The position numbers and the translations under genes were made by a program. This document shows positions 8,549 to 15,992 of a stretch of DNA of 64,000 nucleotides, in pieces. Position 1 is the stretch's first letter, and each line of letters starts with the position of its first letter. The DNA comes from JAJZJT01 sp964610905 (lineage in GTDB: Bacteria; Actinomycetota; Acidimicrobiia; Acidimicrobiales; RAAP-2). Below the pieces are notes generated by a model that saw only the letters and a program-made list of their open reading frames with translations, made no database searches and was not told the DNA's origin. The stretch lies in assembly GCA_964610905.1 (NCBI GenBank), contig CAZSYT010000001.1, positions 58,944 through 122,943 on the forward strand, in the 5' to 3' direction.

Positions 8549-9457
8549 TCAGAGCCCGGCCAACAGGGAGCGGGTTGCGTCCACGATGCGCCGCACGGCC
8601 TCGCCCGGCGCCAGCGCGTCGAGCCGGGTCGAGATCACCTCCATCGACAGCGGCACGCCGACCCCGCGCGACCGCAGGAGCCCGACCAGGCGGGGCAGGT
8701 CGAAGGCACCCCGGCCGGGGACCTGCCGGTTGGCCAGGCAGTCGGCGAGGTAGTCGGGGTCCTCCGGCACGAGCGGGCCGTCGTTGAGCTGCACGGCGGC
8801 GATGCGGTCCGGCGGCAGGCGCTCGAGCAGCGACCAGTCGTCGGCGCCGCGGAAGTGGTGCCAGCTGTCGATGCAGATCCCGGCGTTGCGCCGGCCGGTG
8901 CGCAGCACGAGGTCGAGGGCCACCCCGGCGTCGGCGATGTTCGTGAACGGCAGGAACTCCACCCCCACCACCAGGCCGACCTCGGCAGCGCGGTCGCACA
9001 GCCCAGCCAGGACCTCGGCGGCGCGGTCCATGTCCGGCGGGCACGGCCCGATCACCTGCAGGTACCGGGCCCCGAAGGTCTCGGCCATCTCCATGACCAG
9101 CCGCTCCCCCTCGGCCGCCGCAGCCCGCCCCCGCTCGTCCTCCGCCCACGGGCGGAGGACCTCGAGCTCGCTCACCCGAACGCCGTGGCGGTCGAGCACC
9201 GCACGCAGCGAGCCGGGGGTGGCACCGCCGGCCCGGAGCTGCGCGTACGAGCGGTGGAGCAGGCCGATCTGGGAGACGCCGGCGGCCGCGGCCGCCGCCA
9301 CCCGCTCCTCGAAGCCGGCGTTGCGGATGCAGAAGTGGCTCAGCACCAGCTCGTCGGCGCCACGCCCGGCCGCGCCGGGTCCCGAGGGCCCGCCGACCGG
9401 GGGCGTTCCCGGCGCGCCCGCCCCCACGCCGGGCTCAGTAGGCGAGCCAGCCACCAT
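8549..9457 (-). CDS. Sugar phosphate isomerase/epimerase-like TIM-barrel protein
   Basis: This protein of up to 302 residues belongs to the xylose-isomerase-like TIM-barrel group. Metal-site motifs are visible: VGVEFLPF (Glu), CIDSWHHFRG (Asp, His-His), VQLNDGP (Asp) and the terminal LSMEVIS (Glu). Such enzymes isomerise sugars or inositol derivatives, and several act on degradation intermediates. The first about 35 residues are Gly/Pro rich and overlap the upstream SDR gene by 23 bp, so the real start may be a GTG near 9427. It is the last gene of a five-gene operon. Substrate unknown. Confidence 0.82.
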   Translation of the reverse strand: MVAGSPTEPGVGAGAPGTPPVGGPSGPGAAGRGADELVLSHFCIRNAGFEERVAAAAAAGVSQIGLLHRSYAQLRAGGATPGSLRAVLDRHGVRVSELEVLRPWAEDERGRAAAAEGERLVMEMAETFGARYLQVIGPCPPDMDRAAEVLAGLCDRAAEVGLVVGVEFLPFTNIADAGVALDLVLRTGRRNAGICIDSWHHFRGADDWSLLERLPPDRIAAVQLNDGPLVPEDPDYLADCLANRQVPGRGAFDLPRLVGLLRSRGVGVPLSMEVISTRLDALAPGEAVRRIVDATRSLLAGL

Positions 9458-10214
9458 CGACCGCCACGCTCGTCCCCGTCACGTACGCCGAGTCGTCGCA
9501 GAGCAGCCACGCGACGGCGGCGGCCACCTCGGCCGGCTCGGCCGGGCGCCGCATGGGGATCCGCCGCAGCAGTGGAGCGTCCCGCTCGTCGCCCAGCTCG
9601 CTGGTCATGTCGGTGCGGATCCATCCGGGCGACACGGCGTTGACCCTGATCCGGTGGCGAGCCAGGTCGGCCGCCGCCGCCCGCGTGTAGGCCAGCACGG
9701 CTCCCTTGGAGGCGGCGTAGGTGGAGAGCGCCGGCAGCGACGCGATGTGGGCGGTGGTGGAGGCGATGCTCACGACTGCCCCGGGGGCGCCGGCGGCCAC
9801 CAGGCGGCGGGCGAAGGCCGTGGTGGCCAGCATCGGCCCCATGGTGTTCACGCGCAGCACGCGCTCGATCTCCTCCTCGGTCACCTCGGTGACCGGTCCC
9901 CCCGACAGCACCGCCGCGTTGTTGACGAGGGCGTCGGGGACCCCGCCGAGGGCAGCGCAGGCGTCGAGGACGCCCTCGATCCCGTCGGCGCGCGCGCAGT
10001 CGGCCACCGCCGCCCGGACCGCCCCCTCGACGGGCGACCCGGCCACGGTCTGCTCCAGGTCGTCGGCGTTGAGGTCGGCAGCGACCACGCCGGCCCCCTC
10101 GGCCGCCAATCGCCAGGCGACGGCGCGCCCGAGCCCCCGGCCGCCGCCGGTGACCACGGCCCGCCGGCCCCGCAGGCGCCCGCCGTCGCCGGCTGTCGCC
10201 GAGCCCGGCGTCAT
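9435..10214 (-). CDS. Short-chain dehydrogenase/reductase
   Basis: This 259-residue classical SDR has the cofactor motif TGGGRGLG near the N-terminus, NNAA at the fourth strand, a catalytic Ser region (SIASTTAH) and YAASK. It should interconvert a secondary alcohol and ketone with NAD(P)(H). The Asp of VAADLN after the second strand suggests NAD preference. The ATG at 10214 has AGAGGGG upstream. It lies between the MDR reductase and the TIM-barrel gene in the operon starting at 12769. The substrate is not predictable. Confidence 0.88.
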   Translation of the reverse strand: MTPGSATAGDGGRLRGRRAVVTGGGRGLGRAVAWRLAAEGAGVVAADLNADDLEQTVAGSPVEGAVRAAVADCARADGIEGVLDACAALGGVPDALVNNAAVLSGGPVTEVTEEEIERVLRVNTMGPMLATTAFARRLVAAGAPGAVVSIASTTAHIASLPALSTYAASKGAVLAYTRAAAADLARHRIRVNAVSPGWIRTDMTSELGDERDAPLLRRIPMRRPAEPAEVAAAVAWLLCDDSAYVTGTSVAVDGGWLAY

Positions 10215-10290
10215 CGGACCACCCCTCTGGCCGGCCCGCACATCAGTGGGTCTCCTGTCTCGTCCACCGCGCTCGCGGCGGGACGCAGCG

Positions 10291-11298
10291 TCACGATGGG
10301 GGGAAGAGCACGACGGTCCGGCCGACGGACTGCCGGCCCGCCAGGTAGGCGTGGGCCTCGGCGATGGCCTCGGGTGGGAAGACCCGGGCCACCAAGGGGC
10401 GGATCGCTCCCCCGTCGAGCACGCGCAGGATCCGTTCGACGCTGGGGGCCACGAGCTCCGGGTCGTGCTGGATCCACAGGCCGAGGGTGAAGCCCCCGAC
10501 GGTGATGCCGGTCTCGAACAGGGTCTGCAGCCGGAACCGCGACGTGCTGCGACCGGAGCTGGCACCGACGCTCACCAGCCGGCCGGCCGGGCGCACGCAG
10601 TCGAAGGTGCGGGCCAGCACGTCGCCGCCGACGGACTCCACGGCCAGGTCCACGCCGCGCCCGCCGGTGACCCGCTGCACGACCTCGACGAAGTCCTCCG
10701 TCGTGTAGTCGACGGTCACGTCGGCCCCCAGCGCCGCCACCCGTCGGAGCTTCTCCGCCGAACCGGCGGTGGCGATCACGGTGGCTGCGCCGTAGGCCTT
10801 GGACAGCTGCACCGTGGCCGACCCGAAGCCGCCGGCGGCGGCGTGCACGAGGACGGTCTCGCCCGGCTGCAGGCGGCCCATGGTGACGAGAGCGGCGTCG
10901 GCAGTGAGGAAGGGCGAGCCCAGACCGGCCGCCTCCGCATCCGCGAGCGAGCCCGGCACCGGGTACACCTGGTCGGCGCGGGCGACCACCCACTCCGCCG
11001 AGGTGCCCGCCTGGGGCAGCAGCCCGAAGACGCGGGTCCCGATGGCGGGTGCCACGACGCCGGGCCCGTGCGCCGTGACGTCGCCGGCCAGGTCGTGGCC
11101 CATCACGTACGGGGGCTCCGGCGCCCCGGGGTACACCCCGGCCCGCTCCATCAGGTCGGCCCAGTTCACGGCGAAGCCGCGGCTGCGCACCAGCACCTCG
11201 CCGGGGCCGGGCTCGGGCACCGGCAGCTCGTCCCAGACGAGCACCTCGGGGCCCCCGTGGTGGTGGAAGCGCAGCCCCCGCATGGTGGCCGGGCTCAC
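10291..11298 (-). CDS. NADPH:quinone-reductase-like MDR oxidoreductase
   Basis: This 335-residue zinc-free MDR enzyme has the quinone-reductase signature: NWADLMERAGVYPGAP, YVMGHDLAGDV, and the cofactor motif HAAAGGFGSATVQL (a GxxGGFG-type loop). It lacks the zinc-ligand Cys-His pairs, so it more likely reduces an activated C=C bond or quinone than oxidises an alcohol. The GTG start overlaps the SnoaL-like gene stop by GTGA. It is the third gene of the 12769-8549 operon. Confidence 0.88.
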   Translation of the reverse strand: MSPATMRGLRFHHHGGPEVLVWDELPVPEPGPGEVLVRSRGFAVNWADLMERAGVYPGAPEPPYVMGHDLAGDVTAHGPGVVAPAIGTRVFGLLPQAGTSAEWVVARADQVYPVPGSLADAEAAGLGSPFLTADAALVTMGRLQPGETVLVHAAAGGFGSATVQLSKAYGAATVIATAGSAEKLRRVAALGADVTVDYTTEDFVEVVQRVTGGRGVDLAVESVGGDVLARTFDCVRPAGRLVSVGASSGRSTSRFRLQTLFETGITVGGFTLGLWIQHDPELVAPSVERILRVLDGGAIRPLVARVFPPEAIAEAHAYLAGRQSVGRTVVLFPPS

Positions 11299-11759
11299 GG
11301 CGCCTCCCGGCGGTTGCGCGCGAGCACCGTCGGGTTCCCGTCCGTCCAGGTGACCGCCAGGACGCGCCGGGCGATGCGCCAGCCCTCGGCCGTCCGGCGC
11401 CAGTCGTCCTCGTAGGTCCCGGCCACCATGAAGTTGTCGCCGCCGGGCAGCCCCCGCCGGCAGTGCTGGGCCCGCACGTAGCAGCGCGACGTGGCGGTGT
11501 CGCCGGCCAGCTCCACGAGGTGGTTGGCGACCAGGTGCTGCGAGGCGTCGAGAGGCTCCAGCGAGGCCCGGCAGACCGCCTTGATGGCGTCGACGCCGTG
11601 ATGCTCGCCGGGGACACCCCCGTAGACGGCCACGGCGTCCGGGGTGAAGCAGCGGTCCAGGGCCTGCCAGTCGTGCCCGTCGAGGGCCGCGCAGTAGCGG
11701 TGGGTCACCTCGACGATGGCCCGCTCGTCGAGCAGGCGGGCCAACGTGGGGTCGGTCAC
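11295..11759 (-). CDS. SnoaL-like (NTF2-fold) protein
   Basis: This 154-residue protein resembles SnoaL_4 and ring-hydroxylating-dioxygenase small-subunit-like proteins: a helical start LLDERAIVEVTHRYCAALDG, then DRCFTPDAVAVYGG, and the C-terminal YEDDWRRTAEGWRIARRVL that is typical of this fold. It starts at GTG 11759, overlapping the CrtC-like gene stop (11756), and overlaps the next gene by GTGA, so it is fully embedded in the operon. It could be a lyase, isomerase or binding subunit; the reaction is unknown. Confidence 0.83.
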   Translation of the reverse strand: MTDPTLARLLDERAIVEVTHRYCAALDGHDWQALDRCFTPDAVAVYGGVPGEHHGVDAIKAVCRASLEPLDASQHLVANHLVELAGDTATSRCYVRAQHCRRGLPGGDNFMVAGTYEDDWRRTAEGWRIARRVLAVTWTDGNPTVLARNRREAP

Positions 11760-12769
11760 GCCTCGGACATCCCTGCAGGGACGCCGTCGACCATCAGGTC
11801 GTGGTACTCGGCGATCCCGTAGCCCTCGCGCCCGTCGAGGTCGTACCGGCACAGCGCCTCGCCCAGGCGTGCCACCTGCCCTTCGCGGCGGTGGCGCAGC
11901 GGCACCAGGGCGAACACCTCGCCGGTGGCGTCGACGGGCCCGCCGGGCGTCCGCATGTGCACCTGCATGGTCTCGGGGTAGTACGGCGCCGGCCCGTAGG
12001 TGCTCGTCACCTGCGCGTCGTCGATCCGCCTGAACACCCCGTCGAGGAGCACCATGCCGTGCGGCTTGGGCACCGTGTCCCCGATCCGGCTCACCCAGAC
12101 GACGAAGCCGTTGGCCTCGTCGCACATGCACGAGATCCAGCGCCAGTAGGTCGGGCCCTGCCAGCGCCGCGGCCCCCACGAGTGGTCGCGGAAGCCCAGT
12201 CCGGACACCTCGTGCCGCTCGTCGCCCACGGTGATGGTGCCGTGGACCCGGCACGGCCCCTGGTAGTGACCGGTGGCGATGGTGCCCTCACCGCCCTCGA
12301 TGCCGCCGCCAGCGCCCTCGCCCGAGCTGAGGCCGTAGAGGTCGATGAGCGACTCGTAGGCGAGGTCGAGCGCTAGCGGCACCTCGGGGGCGGCGGCGAG
12401 CGCGGCCTTCGGGTCGGCGAGGTCCGTGCCCCGCTCGAGCTGGTGCCCCTTGCCGGCGTAGGTGAGCTGCAGGTGCTCGAGCGGCTTGCGGACGTCGACG
12501 CGGAGCCCGCCCGCGTCGAAGGCGTCGTTGCCGGTGATTGGGCTCCGATCGAAGTGGATGACGGCCCTGCCGCCAGGCTGGTACACGAGCGCGGTCACCT
12601 CGGCGTGCCCCTCGTTGACGCGGTTGCCGATCCGCACCAGGGTGGCGAACCCGCTGCCGCCGTCGACGAAGTTGAAGTACATCGACTCGTTGAACTGGGG
12701 ATCGTCGGTCGGCTCGTGCATGAGCTCGTCCCGAGGGTCGATCGCCGCGCCCGCTCCTGGGTCTTCCAT
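11756..12769 (-). CDS. CrtC/DUF7064-like lipocalin-fold protein
   Basis: This 337-residue protein carries the motif GFRDHSWGPRRW at about residues 192-203, which marks the large family that includes carotenoid hydratase CrtC and the DUF7064/DUF7065 proteins of degradation loci. The first half has strand-rich sequence starting YFNFVDGGSGFATLV. I chose the ATG at 12769, preceded by GGAGGGGCCGAGG, rather than an upstream in-frame GTG inside the promoter. It opens a five-gene operon (CrtC-like, SnoaL-like, MDR, SDR, TIM barrel) behind operator site 4. A hydratase or hydrophobic-ligand role is inferred only. Confidence 0.72.
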   Translation of the reverse strand: MEDPGAGAAIDPRDELMHEPTDDPQFNESMYFNFVDGGSGFATLVRIGNRVNEGHAEVTALVYQPGGRAVIHFDRSPITGNDAFDAGGLRVDVRKPLEHLQLTYAGKGHQLERGTDLADPKAALAAAPEVPLALDLAYESLIDLYGLSSGEGAGGGIEGGEGTIATGHYQGPCRVHGTITVGDERHEVSGLGFRDHSWGPRRWQGPTYWRWISCMCDEANGFVVWVSRIGDTVPKPHGMVLLDGVFRRIDDAQVTSTYGPAPYYPETMQVHMRTPGGPVDATGEVFALVPLRHRREGQVARLGEALCRYDLDGREGYGIAEYHDLMVDGVPAGMSEA

Positions 12770-12879
12770 TCCTCGGCCCCTCCGTTCGCACGTGGTCCAC
12801 TCGCCGTCTGCCGCCCCGCCACCTCCGCGAGCACCGGTCGCGGTGCCCCGCGGCCCGGCAGGGTGCATCGACAAGTATC

Positions 12880-12894
12880 TTACGTCTAACGTAA
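12880..12894. promoter_or_regulatory. Palindromic operator site 4 (TTACGT-CTA-ACGTAA)
   Basis: This is the best-conserved class of copy: a perfect 7-bp inverted repeat CTTACGT / ACGTAAG around a 3-bp spacer. It sits in the divergent promoter region between the operon starting at 12769 (minus) and the SDR gene starting at 12938 (plus), 43 bp from the latter. Confidence 0.75.
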
Positions 12895-12937
12895 GCAATC
12901 GCAAGTGTGGAGCGGCTCGGACCACCGGGAGGGTGGG

Positions 12938-13747
12938 ATGACGACAACGGGTTCAGGACGGCTGGCGGGCAAGGCGGTGGTGGTCACCGGCGCCGCCAGC
13001 GGCATCGGGGCGGCCTTCGCCCGCCGATTCGTCGAGGAAGGCGCGGCCTGCGTGCTGGCCGACGTCCAGGACGACCAGGGCCGGGCGCTGGCCGAGTCAC
13101 TCGGGGAGGCCGCGACCTTCCTGCACGTGGACGTCACCAGCGAGGCTCAGGTGGCCGAGGCGGTCGACACCGCCTGCCGGCGGTTCGGGGCGCTCGACGC
13201 CATGGTGAACAACGCCGGCCTGCTCGGTGCCACCGGCCCCATCGCCTCGACCTCCACCGCCGACTGGGACCGCACCCTGGCGGTGATGCTCACCGGCGTG
13301 TTCTTCGGCACCAAGCACGCGGCCCGGGTCATGGCCCCCCGGCGTGCCGGCGCCATCCTGAACGTTGCCAGCACGGCCGGCGTGCAGGGCGGTCTCGGCC
13401 CGCACGCGTACACGGCGGCCAAGCACGGCGTGGTCGGCCTCACCCGGTCGGTGGCGACCGAGCTGCGCTATGTCGGCGTGCGCGCCAACTGCCTCGCCCC
13501 CGGCGCGGTCGCCTCCCCCCTCACCGCGCTGGCCGTCATCGGAGACTCGGCGGCGGTCGACGAGGTGGCCGCCAGCATGGCCCGGCGCTCCCCCACCGGG
13601 CGGACCCCGCTGCCCGACGACCTCGCCGGAGCCGCCACCTACCTCATCTCCGACGAGGCCTGGTACGTGAACGGCAGCGTGCTCGTCGTGGACGGGGCCA
13701 ACGAGGTGCTCCAGTCGCGGGCGCACCGCCAATACCACGACAGCTGA
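12938..13747 (+). CDS. Short-chain dehydrogenase/reductase
   Basis: This 269-residue classical SDR has TGAASGIG at residues 17-24, the NNAG motif, a Ser in LNVASTAG and YTAAK. The sequence ADVQDDQG after the second strand contains the Asp that favours NAD. It likely oxidises or reduces a secondary alcohol/ketone. The ATG at 12938 has GGGAGGGTGGG upstream, better than the earlier in-frame ATG at 12905. It is a single-gene unit behind operator site 4, followed at once by a strong hairpin. Confidence 0.9.
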   Translation: MTTTGSGRLAGKAVVVTGAASGIGAAFARRFVEEGAACVLADVQDDQGRALAESLGEAATFLHVDVTSEAQVAEAVDTACRRFGALDAMVNNAGLLGATGPIASTSTADWDRTLAVMLTGVFFGTKHAARVMAPRRAGAILNVASTAGVQGGLGPHAYTAAKHGVVGLTRSVATELRYVGVRANCLAPGAVASPLTALAVIGDSAAVDEVAASMARRSPTGRTPLPDDLAGAATYLISDEAWYVNGSVLVVDGANEVLQSRAHRQYHDS

Positions 13748-13763
13748 TCCACGTCCCACGTCA

Positions 13764-13787
13764 GCGCCGCCCCGACCGGGGCGGCGC
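13764..13787 (+). terminator. Strong GC hairpin after the SDR gene
   Basis: Perfect 10-bp arms GCGCCGCCCC / GGGGCGGCGC enclose the loop GACC, starting 16 bp after the SDR stop. It probably ends transcription of that gene. Confidence 0.7.
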
Positions 13788-13790
13788 GGC

Positions 13791-13858
13791 GGTCGCATGG
13801 CCCCGGTCGCATGGCCCCGGTCGCATGGCCCCGGTCGCATGGCCCCGGTCGCATGGCC
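13791..13858. repeat. Tandem 14-bp repeat running into an assembly gap
   Basis: Five consecutive copies of GGTCGCATGGCCCC (the last truncated by the gap) begin right after the hairpin. The true copy number is unknown because the array runs into the N block; this is probably why assembly stopped here. Confidence 0.9.
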
Positions 13859-13958
13859 NNNNNNNNNNNNNNNNNNNNNNNNNNNNNNNNNNNNNNNNNN
13901 NNNNNNNNNNNNNNNNNNNNNNNNNNNNNNNNNNNNNNNNNNNNNNNNNNNNNNNNNN
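13859..13958. other. Assembly gap (100 N)
   Basis: Exactly 100 N, the conventional placeholder, so the real length is unknown. It follows a tandem repeat and lies between convergent genes. Confidence 0.97.
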
Positions 13959-14035
13959 CCGGCCGGCGGGCCCGCCGGGGCCGCCCCGGGCAGCCGGGAC
14001 GTGGTGCTGGCACGGTCGCGACGCGGCGGGAGACG

Positions 14036-14075
14036 GCCCCGTGCCCGGGAGCGGGGGAGTCGCCGGGCACGGGGC
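14036..14075 (-). terminator. Long hairpin downstream of the SDR ending at 14120
   Basis: Perfect 13-bp arms GCCCCGTGCCCGG / CCGGGCACGGGGC enclose a 14-nt loop, 45 bp past the stop of the minus-strand SDR. It is a likely terminator for that gene. Confidence 0.65.
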
Positions 14076-14119
14076 TCGTCGAGCTGGCGCCGCCGGCGGA
14101 GCGACGCTGGTGACGATCG

Positions 14120-14932
14120 CTAGACGGTGACCAGCCCTCCGCTCGGCGTCACGGTGGCGCCGACGAAGAAGCTGGCGTCGTCGCTGGCCAGAAAGGCGGC
14201 GGTGGCGGCGATCTCGTGGGGTTGGGCCATCCGCCCGAGCGGCGTCTGCACCTCAAGGGCGGCGCGCATCGCCGCGCTCATCGTCTCGGCCATGGGGGTG
14301 TCCACGTAGCCGGCGGCCACCGCGTTGACCCGCACGCCCTGCAGGATCACCTCCTTGGCCACCGCCCTGGTGAAGCTCAGGATGCCCCCCTTGGCGGCCG
14401 AGTAGTGCGGGTGCCCCGCGCACCCCTCCACACCGCAGATGGAGGCGATGTTGACGATGGCGCCGCGCCCGCGCTGCGCCATGGAGCGGAGAGCCGCCCT
14501 GGTGCAGTAGAAGGTCCCGAACAGGTGGACCTGCAGCATCTCCGCCCACTCGGCATCGGTGATGCTCACGGTGGACTCGAGCGGGGTCGTGATCCGACCC
14601 GACGCGGCCTCGGCCATCTGCGCCTCGATGCGCGGGGTGAGCCGCTCGGTCAGCGCCCGCCCCGGGATCCCGGCGTTGTTCACCAGGATGTCGACCGGGC
14701 CGAGCTCCGCCTCGACCTCGGCGAAGGCCCGGTCCACGGCCGCGCTGTCCGCCACGTCGGCGACCACGGGACGTGCCGATCCCGACAGGGTGCCGGCGAC
14801 CAGCTTCGCCTGCGCCTCGTTGATGTCGAGCACCGCCACCGACGCGCCGTCGTCGGCGAACCTCCGGGCTGTCGCCTCGCCGATGCCGGAACCTGCCCCT
14901 GTGACCACCGCCACCTGACCGTCAAAGCGCAT
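14120..14932 (-). CDS. Short-chain dehydrogenase/reductase
   Basis: This 270-residue SDR has TGAGSGIG at residues 11-18, the NNAG motif, a Ser in NIASICG and YSAAK. LDIN after the second strand suggests NAD use. A segment of about 20 extra residues between NNAG and the dimer helix (LTERLTPRIEAQMAEAASG) is longer than in most SDRs and may form a substrate lid. The ATG at 14932 has AAAGGAG 6 bp upstream. It lies 109 bp downstream of the hydrolase gene on the same strand and may share its promoter. The C-terminal GGLVTV is normal for the family. Confidence 0.88.
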   Translation of the reverse strand: MRFDGQVAVVTGAGSGIGEATARRFADDGASVAVLDINEAQAKLVAGTLSGSARPVVADVADSAAVDRAFAEVEAELGPVDILVNNAGIPGRALTERLTPRIEAQMAEAASGRITTPLESTVSITDAEWAEMLQVHLFGTFYCTRAALRSMAQRGRGAIVNIASICGVEGCAGHPHYSAAKGGILSFTRAVAKEVILQGVRVNAVAAGYVDTPMAETMSAAMRAALEVQTPLGRMAQPHEIAATAAFLASDDASFFVGATVTPSGGLVTV

Positions 14933-15041
14933 TGTTGCTCCTTTCGTCGTTGCCCTGCCTCGTGGAGCTCTGTGAGACGCTCCGCTTCGCCGCCACGACG
15001 CCGTGGCGGTCGACGACCGCTCGTGCGGCGGGCGCCCCCGG

Positions 15042-15833
15042 TCACAGCTGCTGGCGCCGGAGGAAGTCGGCCACCAGCTCGGCGAACCGGTCGGGCTGGT
15101 CGTCGCTGCACTTGTGGCCGGCGTCCTGCAGGATCTGGAGCTCGGCGCCCGGGATCCGCTCCACGAGCTGCCGGGCGTAGCCCACCGGCATCTCCGCGTC
15201 CTCCTCCCCGTGCACCACCAGTGTCGAGCAGCGGATCGACCCCGGAGCGACGCCGGGCCACACGACCTGCTCCTGCAGCCCGTCGCGCATGGCCGCCGCT
15301 GCGCTCGCCGCGAAGTGCTGCCGAAGCGCCGGCAGCCGGTCGGCATGCCGCTCGATGAAGTGCTCCGCGTGCAGCAGCAGCAGGTTGAGGTCGAAGAGCA
15401 GGTCCGGGTCCCCGCTGGCGGCGGCGCGGCCGAGCACGCTGCCGAGCAGGGCCAGGCGCGGCCCGATCCGCGGTCCGGTTCCGGCCAGCACCAGGCTGCG
15501 CACCAGGTCGGGCCGGTCGGCGGCGAGCTGCTGGGCGACCATGCCGCCGAGGCTCAGGCCGACCACGGCAGCCGGCGCGCCGCCGACGTGCTCGAGCAGG
15601 TGAGCGGCGTCATCGGCCAGCTGGGCCACGTCGATGCGCCGGACTTCGCACGGCGAGCGCCCGAAGCCCCGCTGGTCGTAGGTGACTACCCGCCACTCGG
15701 AGGCGAGCGACACCCGCAGCTTCGCCCAGTAGCTCGCCGCGTCGCCGCTGGCACCGTGGACGAGCAGCACCGGGTCGCCGTCGCCGCGCTGGTCGAAGAC
15801 GACGGAGCAGCCGCCGACGTCGAGCGCCGGCAT
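15042..15833 (-). CDS. Alpha/beta hydrolase
   Basis: This 263-residue alpha/beta-hydrolase-fold enzyme has the oxyanion segment LLVHGASG, the nucleophile elbow GLSLGG (Ser94), an acid residue in HGEEDAEMP and the catalytic His in DAGHKCS. Fold members include C-C bond hydrolases of meta-cleavage pathways, lactonases and esterases. I prefer ATG 15833 over an upstream frame because the added N-terminus would be Arg/Gly rich and unlike the family. It is first behind operator site 5, with the SDR gene at 14932 next. The substrate is unknown. Confidence 0.85.
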   Translation of the reverse strand: MPALDVGGCSVVFDQRGDGDPVLLVHGASGDAASYWAKLRVSLASEWRVVTYDQRGFGRSPCEVRRIDVAQLADDAAHLLEHVGGAPAAVVGLSLGGMVAQQLAADRPDLVRSLVLAGTGPRIGPRLALLGSVLGRAAASGDPDLLFDLNLLLLHAEHFIERHADRLPALRQHFAASAAAAMRDGLQEQVVWPGVAPGSIRCSTLVVHGEEDAEMPVGYARQLVERIPGAELQILQDAGHKCSDDQPDRFAELVADFLRRQQL

Positions 15834-15950
15834 CAGCGCGGCACCCTCGGGTCGCGCCGCGCGTCCACGCCGCCGGCCCCTGCTGCCCCCGGACAAGGAC
15901 GTCGGCCTCCCCCACGGATCATCGTGGGTCAGCCTACAACATCACTTGTC

Positions 15951-15965
15951 TAACGTCCAACGTCA
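15951..15965. promoter_or_regulatory. Palindromic operator site 5 (TAACGT-CCA-ACGTCA)
   Basis: This copy lies 118 bp upstream of the hydrolase gene (start 15833), between it and the 3' end of the HyuB-type gene at 15993. It probably drives the hydrolase-SDR pair. Confidence 0.65.
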
Positions 15966-15992
15966 AATGTTGTTCAGTGGCAGGGGCGCGGG

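Noticed and set aside
13749..13763. CCACGT-CCC-ACGTCA resembles the operator palindrome
   Set aside because: It lies directly after a stop codon between convergent genes, has C-rich flanks, and no start codon is downstream before the gap. Chance in GC-rich DNA is likely.
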